Of a DNA stretch of 64,000 nt, positions 51,030-60,900 are shown one piece after another. The position numbers and the translations under genes are program-made. Positions within the stretch are counted from its first letter, which is position 1, and each line of letters opens with the position of its first letter. The stretch lies in the NCBI GenBank assembly GCA_042854365.1, contig AP031437.1, positions 744,001 to 808,000 of the forward strand, read 5' to 3'. The notes under the pieces were generated by a model, which was not told where the DNA came from, did no database searches, and saw nothing but the letters and a program-made list of their open reading frames with translations. The DNA comes from Anaeromassilibacillus sp001305115. GTDB lineage: Bacteria > Bacillota > Clostridia > Oscillospirales > Acutalibacteraceae.

Positions 51030-53243
51030 ATGTTGGAAGAAATGAAGGATCAGATTTTAAAATTTGTGCAGAAGATGCCCCAGGCGTTTACTTCGCGTAG
51101 TTTAATGAAAAAATTACGGGTCAAGGATGCAAGGCTGTTTTATCAAGCGTTGGATCAGCTGCAACAGCAAGGGCTTGTAAAAATCAATAAAAAACATCGA
51201 ATTCGCCCAGCTGATCCGTCGGCTCGAAAAAAGCGTTCTAATTCGAAAAGAGGAAAGCAGCCGTTGGGGAGTGCCTTGCGAGAAAAATTGCGCGGTCCCG
51301 TTGAAAAAATCGACGGTGTTAAGAAGGCTGTCATTGTCTCTCTGAGCAAGGGGTTTGCTTTTGCCCGCCCGGAGGATGGTGGGGAAGATCTATTCATCCA
51401 TGCAGACCACTTAAAATCGGCGTTTCTTGGGGATACGGTTGTATTAAATCACCTGGAGCGCAGCGAACGCGGGCTTTCGGCTGACGTGGAGCAAATTACG
51501 GAAAAGGCGAGCCGCTTACTCACGGGCACACTGGTAGAGGGAGAAAGTGGGCTGGAATTTGCGCCGGATGAAGCGATTCGTTATCATCTTCCCTTGGAAA
51601 AGAAGAGCTTGCAGCATCTGCGTCCACTGGTCAAGGCGCAAGCAGAAATTCGTCGGATTCCCGGGACGGACCGGCTGACCGCTCGTGTGATGAAAACTTA
51701 TGGTAGTTCAGACCGCGCAAAGATCTGCGCAGATGCAATTATTGATCAAAACGGAATTCGAACCGAGTTTCCGAAGGAAGTTCTGGCAGAGGCAGAAAAG
51801 ATTCGAAAAACCAAGATTACGGATAAGGATCTCAAAGGGCGCTTGGACTTGCGCGGAACAAGCATTTGTACGATTGACGGTGCAGACGCAAAAGATTTGG
51901 ACGATGCTATTTCTGTCAGCCGCACCCGATTGGGTTACCGCTTAGGCGTGCATATTGCGGATGTATCCCACTATGTAAAAGCTGGCAGTGCAATGGACCG
52001 TGAGGCACAGGAGAGAGGAACGTCGGTCTACTTTGCGGATCGCGTCATTCCAATGTTGCCCGAAGCATTGAGCAATGGGGTGTGTTCCCTCAACGCAGGG
52101 GAAGATAAGCTCACATTTTCAGCCATCATTGAATTGGACAAACAGGGGACAATTCTTTCCTATCGGTTCCGCAAAAGCGTGATTCAGTCCAAGGTGCGCG
52201 GCGTCTACTCCGAAGTCAACCAGCTTTTTGATGGAACAGCCGATAAGGCATTGCGCAAAAAATATTCGCCGGTTATCCGCTCTTTGCACGCGGCAAGGGA
52301 ACTTGCGGAGGTTCTTAAAGCGCGCGCAAAGCGGAATGGAACGGTAGATTTAGACAGTGTGGAGTCGCGCTTTGTATTGGATGAGAATGGCGTCTGTATC
52401 GATGTACAACCCCGTGTGAGTGGGGAGGCAGAGCAGATGATTGAGCAGTTAATGATTACTGCCAACCAAGCTGCTGCCAAGCTGGCAAAGAGTGCAAAGC
52501 TTCCCTTTGTGTATCGAATTCACGAACAACCGGATCCAGACCGGGTGGATTCTTTGGCAGAATTGGTAAACGCCTTGGGATTCAATCCTGTAAGTTTACG
52601 GCATCGCACAAGCGTCAAAACGGCCGATTTTGCTGCTATCATGGAACAGGCGGAAGGAAAGCCAGCCCAAAAGGTAATTTCCCACCAGCTGCTCCGAACT
52701 ATGGCGAAGGCACGATATGATACACAACCGATTGGTCATTTTGGGCTGGCCCTCGAGGACTATTGCCACTTCACGTCACCGATTCGACGCTATCCGGATA
52801 CTGCGATTCATCGGATCCTATCGGCATACCTGGCAAAGGACAAGGAAATTGCAGCGCACTATACAGAGTTTTCTCGTGAGGCTGCATCGAATTCATCTAA
52901 ATGCGAAATCCGGGCGATGGCGGCAGAAAGAAGCGCAGAAGACTGCTATATGGCGGAATATATGCGGCAACATCTTGGAGAGGAAGAAACCGGCGTAATC
53001 AGCGGGGTGACCATGCGCGGAGTTTTTGTCGAATTGCCCAACACGGTAGAGGGATTTGTCCCGATTACTTCCTTTGAAGGAGCAAACTTTACGTTTGATG
53101 GGATGATTACACAATATGATGAAACCACAGGCCGGAAGCTGACCATCGGCCAAACTTTAAGAGTAAAAGCAGTTGCAGCAGATGTAGCTACCGGCCGGAT
53201 AGACTTCATTCCTGTAGAAAATACTGCGGTTAGCGCCAATTAG
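51030..53243 (+). CDS. rnr: ribonuclease R
   Basis: A 737-residue 3'-5' exoribonuclease able to digest structured RNA. In order: a winged-helix N-terminal domain (about 1-60), a basic linker, cold-shock domains (about 85-220), the RNB catalytic domain (about 255-580) with DGADAKDLDDAISV and its catalytic Asp residues, and an S1 domain at the end (GVISGVTMRGVFVELPN). ATG at 51030 has AGGAG 9 bases upstream; earlier in-frame codons lack one. An smpB gene, often next, is absent here. Together with rny and rnj it makes three decay RNases in one window. Confidence 0.95.
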   Translation: MLEEMKDQILKFVQKMPQAFTSRSLMKKLRVKDARLFYQALDQLQQQGLVKINKKHRIRPADPSARKKRSNSKRGKQPLGSALREKLRGPVEKIDGVKKAVIVSLSKGFAFARPEDGGEDLFIHADHLKSAFLGDTVVLNHLERSERGLSADVEQITEKASRLLTGTLVEGESGLEFAPDEAIRYHLPLEKKSLQHLRPLVKAQAEIRRIPGTDRLTARVMKTYGSSDRAKICADAIIDQNGIRTEFPKEVLAEAEKIRKTKITDKDLKGRLDLRGTSICTIDGADAKDLDDAISVSRTRLGYRLGVHIADVSHYVKAGSAMDREAQERGTSVYFADRVIPMLPEALSNGVCSLNAGEDKLTFSAIIELDKQGTILSYRFRKSVIQSKVRGVYSEVNQLFDGTADKALRKKYSPVIRSLHAARELAEVLKARAKRNGTVDLDSVESRFVLDENGVCIDVQPRVSGEAEQMIEQLMITANQAAAKLAKSAKLPFVYRIHEQPDPDRVDSLAELVNALGFNPVSLRHRTSVKTADFAAIMEQAEGKPAQKVISHQLLRTMAKARYDTQPIGHFGLALEDYCHFTSPIRRYPDTAIHRILSAYLAKDKEIAAHYTEFSREAASNSSKCEIRAMAAERSAEDCYMAEYMRQHLGEEETGVISGVTMRGVFVELPNTVEGFVPITSFEGANFTFDGMITQYDETTGRKLTIGQTLRVKAVAADVATGRIDFIPVENTAVSAN

Positions 53244-53251
53244 GCGTATTT

Positions 53252-53290
53252 GCCCAAGGTTCCTTTTTTAGAAGGATACTTGGGCTTTTT
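53252..53290 (+). terminator. terminator after rnr
   Basis: GCCCAAGGTTCCT pairs imperfectly with AGGATACTTGGGC, followed by TTTTT. Confidence 0.8.
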
Positions 53291-53441
53291 GTTTGTGGTT
53301 TTTCTAGAATCTGGTATAAAGCGTGGAATAAATGCCCACCATATTGACATAAAAATAAAAATACACGCGGAGAATTCATGTAAGGGTATCTGTCGTAGTT
53401 TGACCCTCACAGAATAGATGCGGATGGAAAGTGGTGTGCAT

Positions 53442-53720
53442 ATGGAATCGGTGTTAAAACTGATACAACGTGTAGACAGCCGGGAGACCGATAAAAAACA
53501 GGATCAGGAGAAGCGGCAGCTCCTGGAAGAAATTCGGGAGGTGGCGCGCCTTATGGCCTGTAACGACCTTTGGTTTGAGTTGGAATGCAATGAAGACCTG
53601 ATCGAAGCATGCATTTATCAACGTGAGGCATTGCAGGCACGGTATCGCTATCTATTGGCGACTGCACGGCGCAAAGGAATCAGCTGTGCGCCGTTCCAAC
53701 CAAAGAGGGCAGAGGGATAA
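53442..53720 (+). CDS. DUF2508 (YaaL-type) protein
   Basis: A 92-residue protein with the DUF2508 pattern: LLEEIREVARLMACNDLWFE, DLIEACIYQREALQARYRYLL. Function unknown. In Bacillus the homologue yaaL lies next to bofA, and here too a BofA-type gene follows. ATG at 53442 has only a weak site; an ATG at 53418 in frame is possible. No recR neighbour is present. Confidence 0.8.
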   Translation: MESVLKLIQRVDSRETDKKQDQEKRQLLEEIREVARLMACNDLWFELECNEDLIEACIYQREALQARYRYLLATARRKGISCAPFQPKRAEG

Positions 53721-53898
53721 GTCCATTGCTTGGGCTTGTCCCTTCCCTTGTTTTACAGGTGTTTTCCAGAGACATCCGATGAATTTGCACAAGGGGAGAG
53801 CCGCTTATACAGTGGTCTATACGATGGGATTGTCTACAGACATCTCCGCGGAAGAAAACAGATGGTGAAGAACCGCATATGGAAAGGGGAACGGGAAA

Positions 53899-54162
53899 AT
53901 GAACAGTTGGAACATGCTTTTGATCGGATTGGGAATCTTTGTGCTCTTGGTCCTTTTGCAAGCAATTGTACGGGCGGCACATCCGATACAGCGTGCAGTT
54001 GGCGGAATTGCAATAGGTCTTTGTGCGCTGGTGGTGGTCAATTTAACGGGTGTTTTCACAGGGGTATCCATTCCGTTGAGTCCACTTGCAATTGGAGTAT
54101 CAGGAGTAGCGGGGATTCCTGGGGTAACACTTTTGCTCCTGCTCAATTTAATCCTTGTATAG
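53899..54162 (+). CDS. BofA-family pro-sigma-K processing regulator
   Basis: An 87-residue membrane protein, hydrophobic throughout (helices about 6-25, 32-55, 65-87), with the family pattern AVGGIAIGLCALVVVNLTG and GVAGIPGVTLLLLLNLIL. In Bacillus BofA restrains the SpoIVFB protease that activates sigma-K in the mother cell. ATG at 53899 follows GGGGAACGGGA. Paired with the DUF2508 gene 178 bases upstream. It supports a sporulating host; whether the sigma-K checkpoint operates in this clostridium is not shown. Confidence 0.88.
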   Translation: MNSWNMLLIGLGIFVLLVLLQAIVRAAHPIQRAVGGIAIGLCALVVVNLTGVFTGVSIPLSPLAIGVSGVAGIPGVTLLLLLNLILV

Positions 54163-54212
54163 ATTGCGCCTTTGCTCCAAAGAGGTTTTAAAGGAGGTCA
54201 AATAAAAAGAGA

Positions 54213-54241
54213 TTGACTGGATTTTGAAGGATAGATATGAT
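54213..54241 (+). promoter_or_regulatory. promoter of cutC
   Basis: TTGACT (54213-54218) and TATGAT (54236-54241) with a 17-base spacer, 33 bases before the cutC start. Confidence 0.6.
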
Positions 54242-54273
54242 ACAATCGAAAAAAAATACATGGGAGGTTGCAT

Positions 54274-55035
54274 ATGAAGGAGTTTCTTTTGGAGGCGTGT
54301 GTAGATAGTCTTGCGTCTGCTGAAGCGGCTAAACAGGGCGGAGCAGACCGCTTAGAACTCTGTACAGGCCTGGTCATTGGAGGACTGACACCAGGGTTGT
54401 CTTTTTTTCGTCAGGTCAAGAAGCGTACAGGTTTGCGAGTACATGTACTGATTCGACCGCGTTTCGGAGATTTTTGTTATTCTGCGGATGAGTTTGAAGG
54501 AATGAAAGAGGATATTCAAGCCTTCGTACAGGCAGGTGCAGATGGAATTGTCACAGGCTTTTTGCGTCCGGATGGCCATTTGGATTTCGAACGGATGAGA
54601 CAGGTGCGCGAACTTTGTGGAACTTGTCATTTTACATTGCATCGTGCCTTTGATGTTTGCGTCGAGCCATTTCGCGCTCTGAGAGAGGCCAAAGAAATTG
54701 GTGTGGACACCATCCTAACTTCTGGGCAAAAGGACAGCGCTCTCGACGGCGCAGATCTTCTGCACGATCTGGTACAGGCTGCTGAGGGAAAAGTGGATAT
54801 TCTTGTTGGAAGCGGGGTTCAAGCCAAAAATCTTGCGGAACTGGCTTCACGGACAGGAGCCAAAAGTTTTCACCTTTCGGCTAAAAAAGAAAAAGACAGT
54901 GCCATGGCCTATCGGAAAACCGATGTGCACATGGGACTGCCCATGATGAGTGAATATACGATTTTTGAAACAGATGCACAGGAGATCGCCGCTGCACGGC
55001 GTATCCTTGAGCAGTTGAGTGGGAATCAGCTTTAA
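54274..55035 (+). CDS. cutC: CutC family protein
   Basis: A 253-residue TIM-barrel protein of the CutC family, once linked to copper homeostasis; the exact role is unsettled. Motifs: EACVDSLASAEAAKQGGADR, LELCTGL, RPRFGDFCYS, TFHRAFD-like TLHRAFDVC, and DTILTSGQK. ATG at 54274 has GGGAGG 6 bases upstream. The gene overlaps the convergent DUF4364 gene by four bases at their stop codons. Confidence 0.93.
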   Translation: MKEFLLEACVDSLASAEAAKQGGADRLELCTGLVIGGLTPGLSFFRQVKKRTGLRVHVLIRPRFGDFCYSADEFEGMKEDIQAFVQAGADGIVTGFLRPDGHLDFERMRQVRELCGTCHFTLHRAFDVCVEPFRALREAKEIGVDTILTSGQKDSALDGADLLHDLVQAAEGKVDILVGSGVQAKNLAELASRTGAKSFHLSAKKEKDSAMAYRKTDVHMGLPMMSEYTIFETDAQEIAAARRILEQLSGNQL

Positions 55036-55622
55036 CCTTTCATTTCCTTCAAAAGGTCGGAAACCATATCGCGATTATTTGTGACAAGCGCCAGCATCAT
55101 CCGGTACACATTCTGTGGAGCACGATGAAAATTGCGCTTCACCATACGCGCCTGAAAGAGGTCTGGAACATAGAGGGAAAAGCTCATCAGCTCCATGTCG
55201 CCGCCAGAAACATGACAGGTTACATTATATCCACGTTCAGTCCGATTGATCTCTACTTTGTTTTCACGTTCTCGTTTGGCAGCTGCCAGCAGATTCACAG
55301 CCGCAGACACTGCGCGTTCACGTACCGAGAGGGGAACGGCTGCATCGAGCTGTTTGGCAATCATACGAGCCTGCCGTGTAGCAGAGAGCAGATCGGGGTG
55401 CTCGGCATCAGCCGTGATGTTCCCCTTATCGAGAAGTTCTGCCAAAGCGTCCGTCACTTCAAAATAATTGGCCAGCCCATTGTCCTGCATAATTCCAATG
55501 ATGTCTTGCCGGGAAAGAGGGGCATCTACACTGGAGAGCAGATAACAGATCAATATACGAATCTGATTTTTGGTGCGGAGTCCCCCCGGCTCCACGCCTC
55601 CGGTAAAAGCATCATAGTCCAT
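55032..55622 (-). CDS. DUF4364 family protein
   Basis: A 196-residue DUF4364 protein, common in Clostridia. The N-terminal part resembles a winged-helix (NQIRILICYLLSSVDAPLSR, then DIIGIMQDNGLANYF), and the C-terminal half has ERGYNVTCHVSGG. Members are suspected DNA-binding proteins. ATG at 55622 follows GAGGAGGG. It is convergent with cutC, sharing a four-base overlap. Confidence 0.88.
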   Translation of the reverse strand: MDYDAFTGGVEPGGLRTKNQIRILICYLLSSVDAPLSRQDIIGIMQDNGLANYFEVTDALAELLDKGNITADAEHPDLLSATRQARMIAKQLDAAVPLSVRERAVSAAVNLLAAAKRERENKVEINRTERGYNVTCHVSGGDMELMSFSLYVPDLFQARMVKRNFHRAPQNVYRMMLALVTNNRDMVSDLLKEMKG

Positions 55623-55713
55623 GAGAAACCCTCCTCTTTTATCCTAGCAAGGTACACACAGCCGTTCTGTACGCACAAATGTTGCGAGAGGAATTATCAC
55701 ACAAAAGGCGTTA

Positions 55714-55764
55714 CAAAAAAGTCAAAGCGACTCATCCCGCCTGGATGATTTTGCTTTGACTTTT
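55714..55764 (-). terminator. terminator after the XRE gene
   Basis: AAAAAGTCAAAGC and GCTTTGACTTTT form a stem around a loop of about 26 bases. On the minus strand it ends in a T-run and lies 60 bases beyond the XRE stop. Confidence 0.65.
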
Positions 55765-55823
55765 ACAATTCCTCTTTTAGTTTAACATATGGCACGGCAC
55801 CTTGCAAGACGAAAGAGCGGGTT

Positions 55824-56204
55824 TTATTTTTTCAGACCACAGATATCGTTTGCGCTCTGAAGAATCTGTTCCTGTTCTTCTGGTGAAGCAGAACGGAAAA
55901 CTCCGACTAACATCCGTTCGTCGGCCGATAGATCGTAAATATATTTGATATGATCAAAACTATCCCCTCTGCTGGAATCACGCAGCTGTCCTGCCTCTGA
56001 TTCATCCATCAACAGTTCCATCAAAGAGACGTTATAGATTTTTGCCAGCAGCTTTAAAACAGAAATAGAAGGCGTCGTTTTGCCGGTTTCATAGTAAGTA
56101 TAGGTGGAACGAGAACAATTTAGAATTTTCGCGATTTCCATCTGTTTAAAACCATTGTTTTCCCGCAAAGTGCGCAGCTTCTCGCAAAGCTTTTTGTTCG
56201 TCAA
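55824..56204 (-). CDS. XRE-family regulator
   Basis: A 126-residue regulator with an N-terminal helix-turn-helix domain (about 5-60: LCEKLRTLRENNGFKQMEIA, NCSRSTYTYYETGKTTPSI) and a C-terminal helical tail of about 60 residues that could mediate dimerisation. TTG at 56204 is the likely start, with a modest GGGAATAGG upstream; no ATG precedes the domain. It is a single-gene unit with a terminator. Target unknown. Confidence 0.85.
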   Translation of the reverse strand: MTNKKLCEKLRTLRENNGFKQMEIAKILNCSRSTYTYYETGKTTPSISVLKLLAKIYNVSLMELLMDESEAGQLRDSSRGDSFDHIKYIYDLSADERMLVGVFRSASPEEQEQILQSANDICGLKK

Positions 56205-56378
56205 GGCCTATTCCCATCTTTCTTATAAATTCTGAATCTATATGCTATATTATAATATAACTGTTTGATTTTCGGATAAATATGTCAATAATCTTCACTG
56301 AATATAGAGATAATAGAGGTAGTATTCGCGGATTTTAAAGAAACTTGATGGGATGGACAAATATTTTTTGTAAAACTC

Positions 56379-56407
56379 TTGACGTTTCATTGAAAATTTT
56401 GTATACT
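56379..56407 (+). promoter_or_regulatory. promoter upstream of tRNA-Thr
   Basis: TTGACG (56379-56384) and TATACT (56402-56407) with a 17-base spacer. The tRNA begins about 100 bases further on, so a 5' leader would be removed. Confidence 0.6.
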
Positions 56408-56510
56408 ATCAAAGTCAGCGATGCTGTATGGTTCTTTATATCGGTAGCTGATTAATGGTTTATTCCTTTGGAAGATTGGTCATCCAGAGGGAGTGTTATA
56501 GGAGTTTTAT

Positions 56511-56586
56511 GCTGGTGTGGCTCAGTCGGTAGAGCAGCTGATTCGTAATCAGCAGGTCAGCGGTTCAAGTCCGCTCACCAGCTCCA
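56511..56586 (+). tRNA. tRNA-Thr (anticodon CGT)
   Basis: Acceptor stem GCTGGTG pairs with CACCAGC. The anticodon stem GCTGA/TCAGC encloses loop TTCGTAA, giving anticodon CGT (codon ACG). D arm GCTC/GAGC and T arm CAGCGG-TTCAAGT-CCGCT are normal. The CCA end is encoded. Complete and probably functional. Confidence 0.95.
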
Positions 56587-56621
56587 AAAGAGTCGAGATC
56601 ATTTGATTTCGGCTCTTTTTG
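56586..56621 (+). terminator. terminator after tRNA-Thr
   Basis: AAAAGAGTCGAGATCA pairs with GATTTCGGCTCTTTTT, directly after the tRNA. Confidence 0.75.
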
Positions 56622-56990
56622 TTTTTACTGAATTGTTATTCTACGTTGGAACTGTTTTGCCCGAAATTCCCCGGCAAAGAGATGGTTTTGTAACGCGACG
56701 ATGTAGATTCTTGGCCGCTCATAGGTGTAAGATGGAAAATCATTCTTTACCATCATATAGGGTTCCCTTAGAATACAGAAGGTTAATATGGTTTTAGTTT
56801 TTCAGAAGAAGTGAATCATTAAATAAAGGGTAAAACACCCCATAATAGCCGTTTGTTCTGCTATTATGGGGTGTTTTTTGCAATGAATTTTGAATAAAAA
56901 CAATAGACTGAGTACAAAAGAGCGTTAAAGGAATCAGAAAATGGAGTTGCCGATTCCACACTTTTAGAGATCTTCGACGGATAGTTCGAT
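56622..56990. other. spacer with a bidirectional hairpin
   Basis: No gene supported. A strong hairpin at 56832-56879 (AAAACACCCCATAATAG with CTATTATGGGGTGTTTT) could terminate transcription from either side. It may serve the decayed minus-strand gene next to it. Confidence 0.5.
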
Positions 56991-57477
56991 TTACTCAGGT
57001 TGGTTTTCTGTATATGTTCGTTGAACTAGCATAAGGGTATAGGCAGAACCGGCTAGGATATAAGTACAGAAAGCGCCAAGAACGAGAGTAGACCATAGAA
57101 TGCCAAAATTTTGTAGAAAGATCACCCCTATGACTCTGTATCCCTGTCCCATTGTAATTCTTTCGGCGGATACAAGGTTTATTACTATGTAATGTGGAGC
57201 TATGCCATACGAATCCGTGTATCGGTTTACCGGGAAGTATTGCAGTTATCAACAATATCTGACCGATACACATCAGAAGGGGTAGAGAGATCAAGAAGTG
57301 CAAGCCGTCCACAAAGGGATTAAGAGTAATAGGTGGAAGAAGTGCCAAAAGGGATGGATGGGGGGGAAAGTTATATATTAGGAGTTTTTTATATTCTTTA
57401 ATAATCCGGTCGGCCAATGGTTTGAGTCCGCTCACTAGCTTCAAATGGACCACATAGTTAAACTTTTGTGAAATCAT
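56991..57477 (-). pseudogene. frameshifted small membrane protein
   Basis: On the minus strand the first part (from about 57477 down) reads hydrophobic protein (NPFVDGLHFLISLPLLMCIG). A different frame then continues coherently with NRYTDSYGIAPHYIVINLVS and further helices (QNFGILWSTLVLGAFCTYIL) to a TAA at 56991-56993. A one-base shift near 57235 separates the two parts. Two or three membrane helices are likely; no family recognised. The start region overlaps the tRNA remnant at 57402-57444, so the 5' end may also be lost. Confidence 0.4.
57402..57444 (+). repeat. decayed 3'-half copy of tRNA-Thr
   Basis: AATCCGGTCGGCCAATGG, then TTTGAGTCCGCTCACTAGCTTCA, closely follows the 3' half of the intact tRNA-Thr at 56511-56586, with only two differences in the last 18 bases. 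Upstream, GTTATATATTAGGAGTTTTT echoes the bases just before the intact tRNA. It cannot fold as a tRNA. Confidence 0.65.
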
Positions 57478-57976
57478 ATGACACGTTGTTTTTGTTTATC
57501 TTTCGTGCTATTGTAAAAAATTCGCTGTCTTGTTTATTCTTGGAAGGAAAACGGTATCATGATTTTACATGTTCGAGAGAGGAATATAGCTAAAATAACT
57601 AAAAAGTTGTGGAGAAGAAAAACAAAAAAATTACTAGACCTAAAAAATATACCAGTACAGTAAAAAATAAACACAAAAAAAGTACAAGAAGTTCAAAAAA
57701 TAGTATTATATATTCTGGACGCATTTTCATTACAATGTATAAAAGAAAGATAGATAAACAACGAGAAAATATAAAAATTGAAAGGTTCTTTGATGCATCG
57801 TAACAATAGCGGAAAATATGAACCAATTGATCGCTGTTTAGTCTATTTATATATAAAAAGAACGGGGGGAAAGGCATAGAAAGAAGATTACGCGATGAAG
57901 AAGAATGAACAGAGGAACAAATATTTTGAAGACATTTGTCCGGTTCGAGGAAACATTTTGGTAAAGGAGAAACATG
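57478..57976. other. A/T-rich region before the second giant gene
   Basis: About 500 bases of low-GC sequence. A 64-codon Lys-rich frame (57609-57803, GTG start) lacks a ribosome binding site and is not called. The promoter of the downstream enzyme must lie here, but no single good match to -35/-10 stands out. Confidence 0.35.
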
Positions 57977-60900
57977 ATGAAGGAAAGAAAAGGCGTATTT
58001 TGGCGCTCTAAGCTGCAAAGGATCTTGGCTTCGACGCTGGCGGTATGTATGGTAGCAACCAGTATACCGGTGGCATCGGCCATAGCGACTTCGGACGATA
58101 CACAAGTAGAGTCCGCGCAGGAAACCATTTATGTGAATTCTTATAGTGGGAATGAACGGTCGATTGATTTTAACGACCATTGGCGTTTTTATCTGGGGGA
58201 TGCCAGTGGTGCGGAAAATGTCATATTTAACGATTCCTCTTGGAGTGATGTTACATTACCGCATGACTATAGCATTGACCAGGGGTTTACACATGTGGCT
58301 CCTGCGGAACAGGAGAGCGGATATGTGTTGGGCGGTACCGGATGGTATCGTAAAAGCTTTATTCTGTCGAAGGATATGCAGGGAAAGACGATCAGCCTGG
58401 ATTTTGACGGCATTTATATGAATGCGACTATCTGGGTGAACGGGCAGAAGCTTGGTGAACACCACTATGGTTATACTCCATTTTCGTTTGTCCTTCCCAA
58501 TGATATATTGAACTTTGGCGGCGAAGAAAATGTGGTTGCAGTCAAGGTGGACCATCAATTGCCTTCCAGCCGCTGGTATTCCGGAAGTGGTATTTACCGC
58601 AACGTATATATGACGGTAACTGATCCCGTACATATTGCTTACCATGGCAATTATGTGACAACGCCGAAGATTGCCGATGAGTATGCTTCTGGTGTGGGAA
58701 CCGTCCATGTGGAGACCACAGTGGAGAATGATCGCACAGAAGCAGCAAAGGTTTCCATTCAGAATACGGTTTACCGCTATAACGAAGACAATTCAGCGGT
58801 CGAAGAAATCGCGGTTGTGACGAGCGAACCGACAGAAGGGACAGATATTGCCGCAGGTGAGAGCAAGACGATCGAATCAGACGTTATAGTGGATGCTCCT
58901 GCGCTCTGGTCCACAGACGATCCGAATTTATATCGTGTTCGTACGGATGTATTGGTAGCAGGAGAAGTGGTGGACAGTATTACATCCGATTTTGGTTTCC
59001 GTTGGTTTAAGTTTACGAGTGACGGCTTCTGGTTGAATGGTGAAAAAATGCGTATGCACGGCGTATGTCTCCACCACGACCAGGGCTCTTTGGGCTCAGA
59101 GGCTTGGTATGCTTCCATGGAACGCCAGATTGAACTGATGAAAGACATGGGCGTCAATGCCTACCGAACTTCACATAACCCTGTGTCCGACGAGATGATC
59201 GACATCTGCAATAAAAAGGGCATGCTGGTAATGGAAGAAGCGTATGATGGTTGGAAGGCCTATAAGGACGGCAATAACCATGATATGGGTGAATGGTTTG
59301 ATGTACAGGTTGGGGAAGACAATCAGATTGTTTACGGCGAACCAGACATGACATGGGCTGAGTTTGACCTCAAGGCCATGATTCGTCGGGATCGCAATGC
59401 TCCGAGTGTGTTCAGTTGGAGCATTGGCAATGAAATCTTCCAGCTGATTACGGGTTCGACCTCCGACTATACACAGCGCGCGCAGGACCTGGTAGACTGG
59501 GGTGCGGAAATCGACAACAGCCGTGTGTTTGCTTATGGATGCAACCAGAACACAAGCAGTGCCAGCGACGGTGTAGCCAGAGTACTGTATAACCATCAGG
59601 ATGACTATGGCAATCGTGGATTGTCAGGTTACAATTATAGCAATAACTTCTCGAATGGCCACAGTAAGGGGTATAATGTCTTTTCAGCAGAGACAGCCTC
59701 TGCGGTAAACAGCCGCGGCGTGTACGACCGCAAGACGACCCGGCAGGATCTCAACGATGACAAACGCCTGACCTCTTATGACAAGAGTGCAGTCAGCTGG
59801 GGCGCTACCGCTAGCAACGCCATGTGGAAGATGACATGGGCCCCTTACCTTTTTGGCGAGTTTGTATGGACGGGTATCGATTATCTCGGTGAACCCACCC
59901 CGTGGAACTGGACCGGACCTGGTGCGAATGGCCAGTCCAAGAACTCTTATTTTGGTATTGTGGATACGGCAGGTTTCCCCAAGGATACATATTACCTCTA
60001 TCGCAGCCAGTGGAATGACAACGAAAATACGCTGCATCTGCTGCCCACTTGGGACGAAGAGGATGTTATTAAGGATAACCAGGGCCGCGTGGAAGTGGTT
60101 GTATACAGCAACGCTCCGTACATTGAGTTAGAACTCAACGGAGAGGTGGTTGGCACGGCAACGGCAACGGTTCGTAAGATGGAAGAAAACGATGTTTATA
60201 TCACTTATGATGCGGGAACGGGCGCATTTTCTAAGGGGAACGATGCGAGTTCGCAGTATGCAACCTTCTGGGTCCCCTATGAAGAGGGAACATTGGAAGT
60301 AAAGGGATATGATTCTCCCGAAAAAACCGAGCAGATTACAGAGTTTGAAGGCCGCAATCAGGTTTCCACTACAAAGGGAGCAACGCAATTAAGCGCCTAT
60401 GTGGATAGTCCCTCGATCAAGGCAGATGGAAAGGACTTGAGCTTTGTCACTATTGATGTAACCGATGCGGATGGTCATTTGGTCAATTCGGCAGAACCGG
60501 AAATTACGGTCACTGTAGAAGGCGATGGTAAGCTGATGTCTTTGGACAACGGTGTACACGACGACTGGACCAATTATTCCGATCCTACTCGGAAAGCTGG
60601 CCGCGGGAAACTTTTGGCGATTGTGCAGTCCACCGAAGAAGGCGGCTCTTTTACCGTGACGGCCAGCAGCAGAGGTTTGCAATCCAGCAGTGTGACCGTG
60701 ACAACCGAACCGGTTGCAGAGGAAGAGCCAGAGGCAGGCGCAATTTCTAGCTATGTGATGTCACGCAATCTCTATGTAAAGGTTGGCAATATGCCGAAAC
60801 TTCCTGAGACGGCGACAGTCAACTACGCAGATGGCAAAACAGAAGAAAAGTCCATTGTCTGGGATACAATTCCAGAGGAAAACATCGAGACAGATGGTTC

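Noticed and set aside
53730..54191. A 153-codon frame overlapping bofA.
   Set aside because: It is out of frame with the clearly recognisable BofA-type protein and has no ribosome binding site.
54186..54200. A strong AAAGGAGGTCA ribosome-binding-like site after bofA.
   Set aside because: No start codon with a meaningful frame follows; it may be chance or a remnant.
57609..57803. A 64-codon Lys-rich frame with GTG start.
   Set aside because: Composition follows the local A/T richness and no ribosome binding site precedes it.
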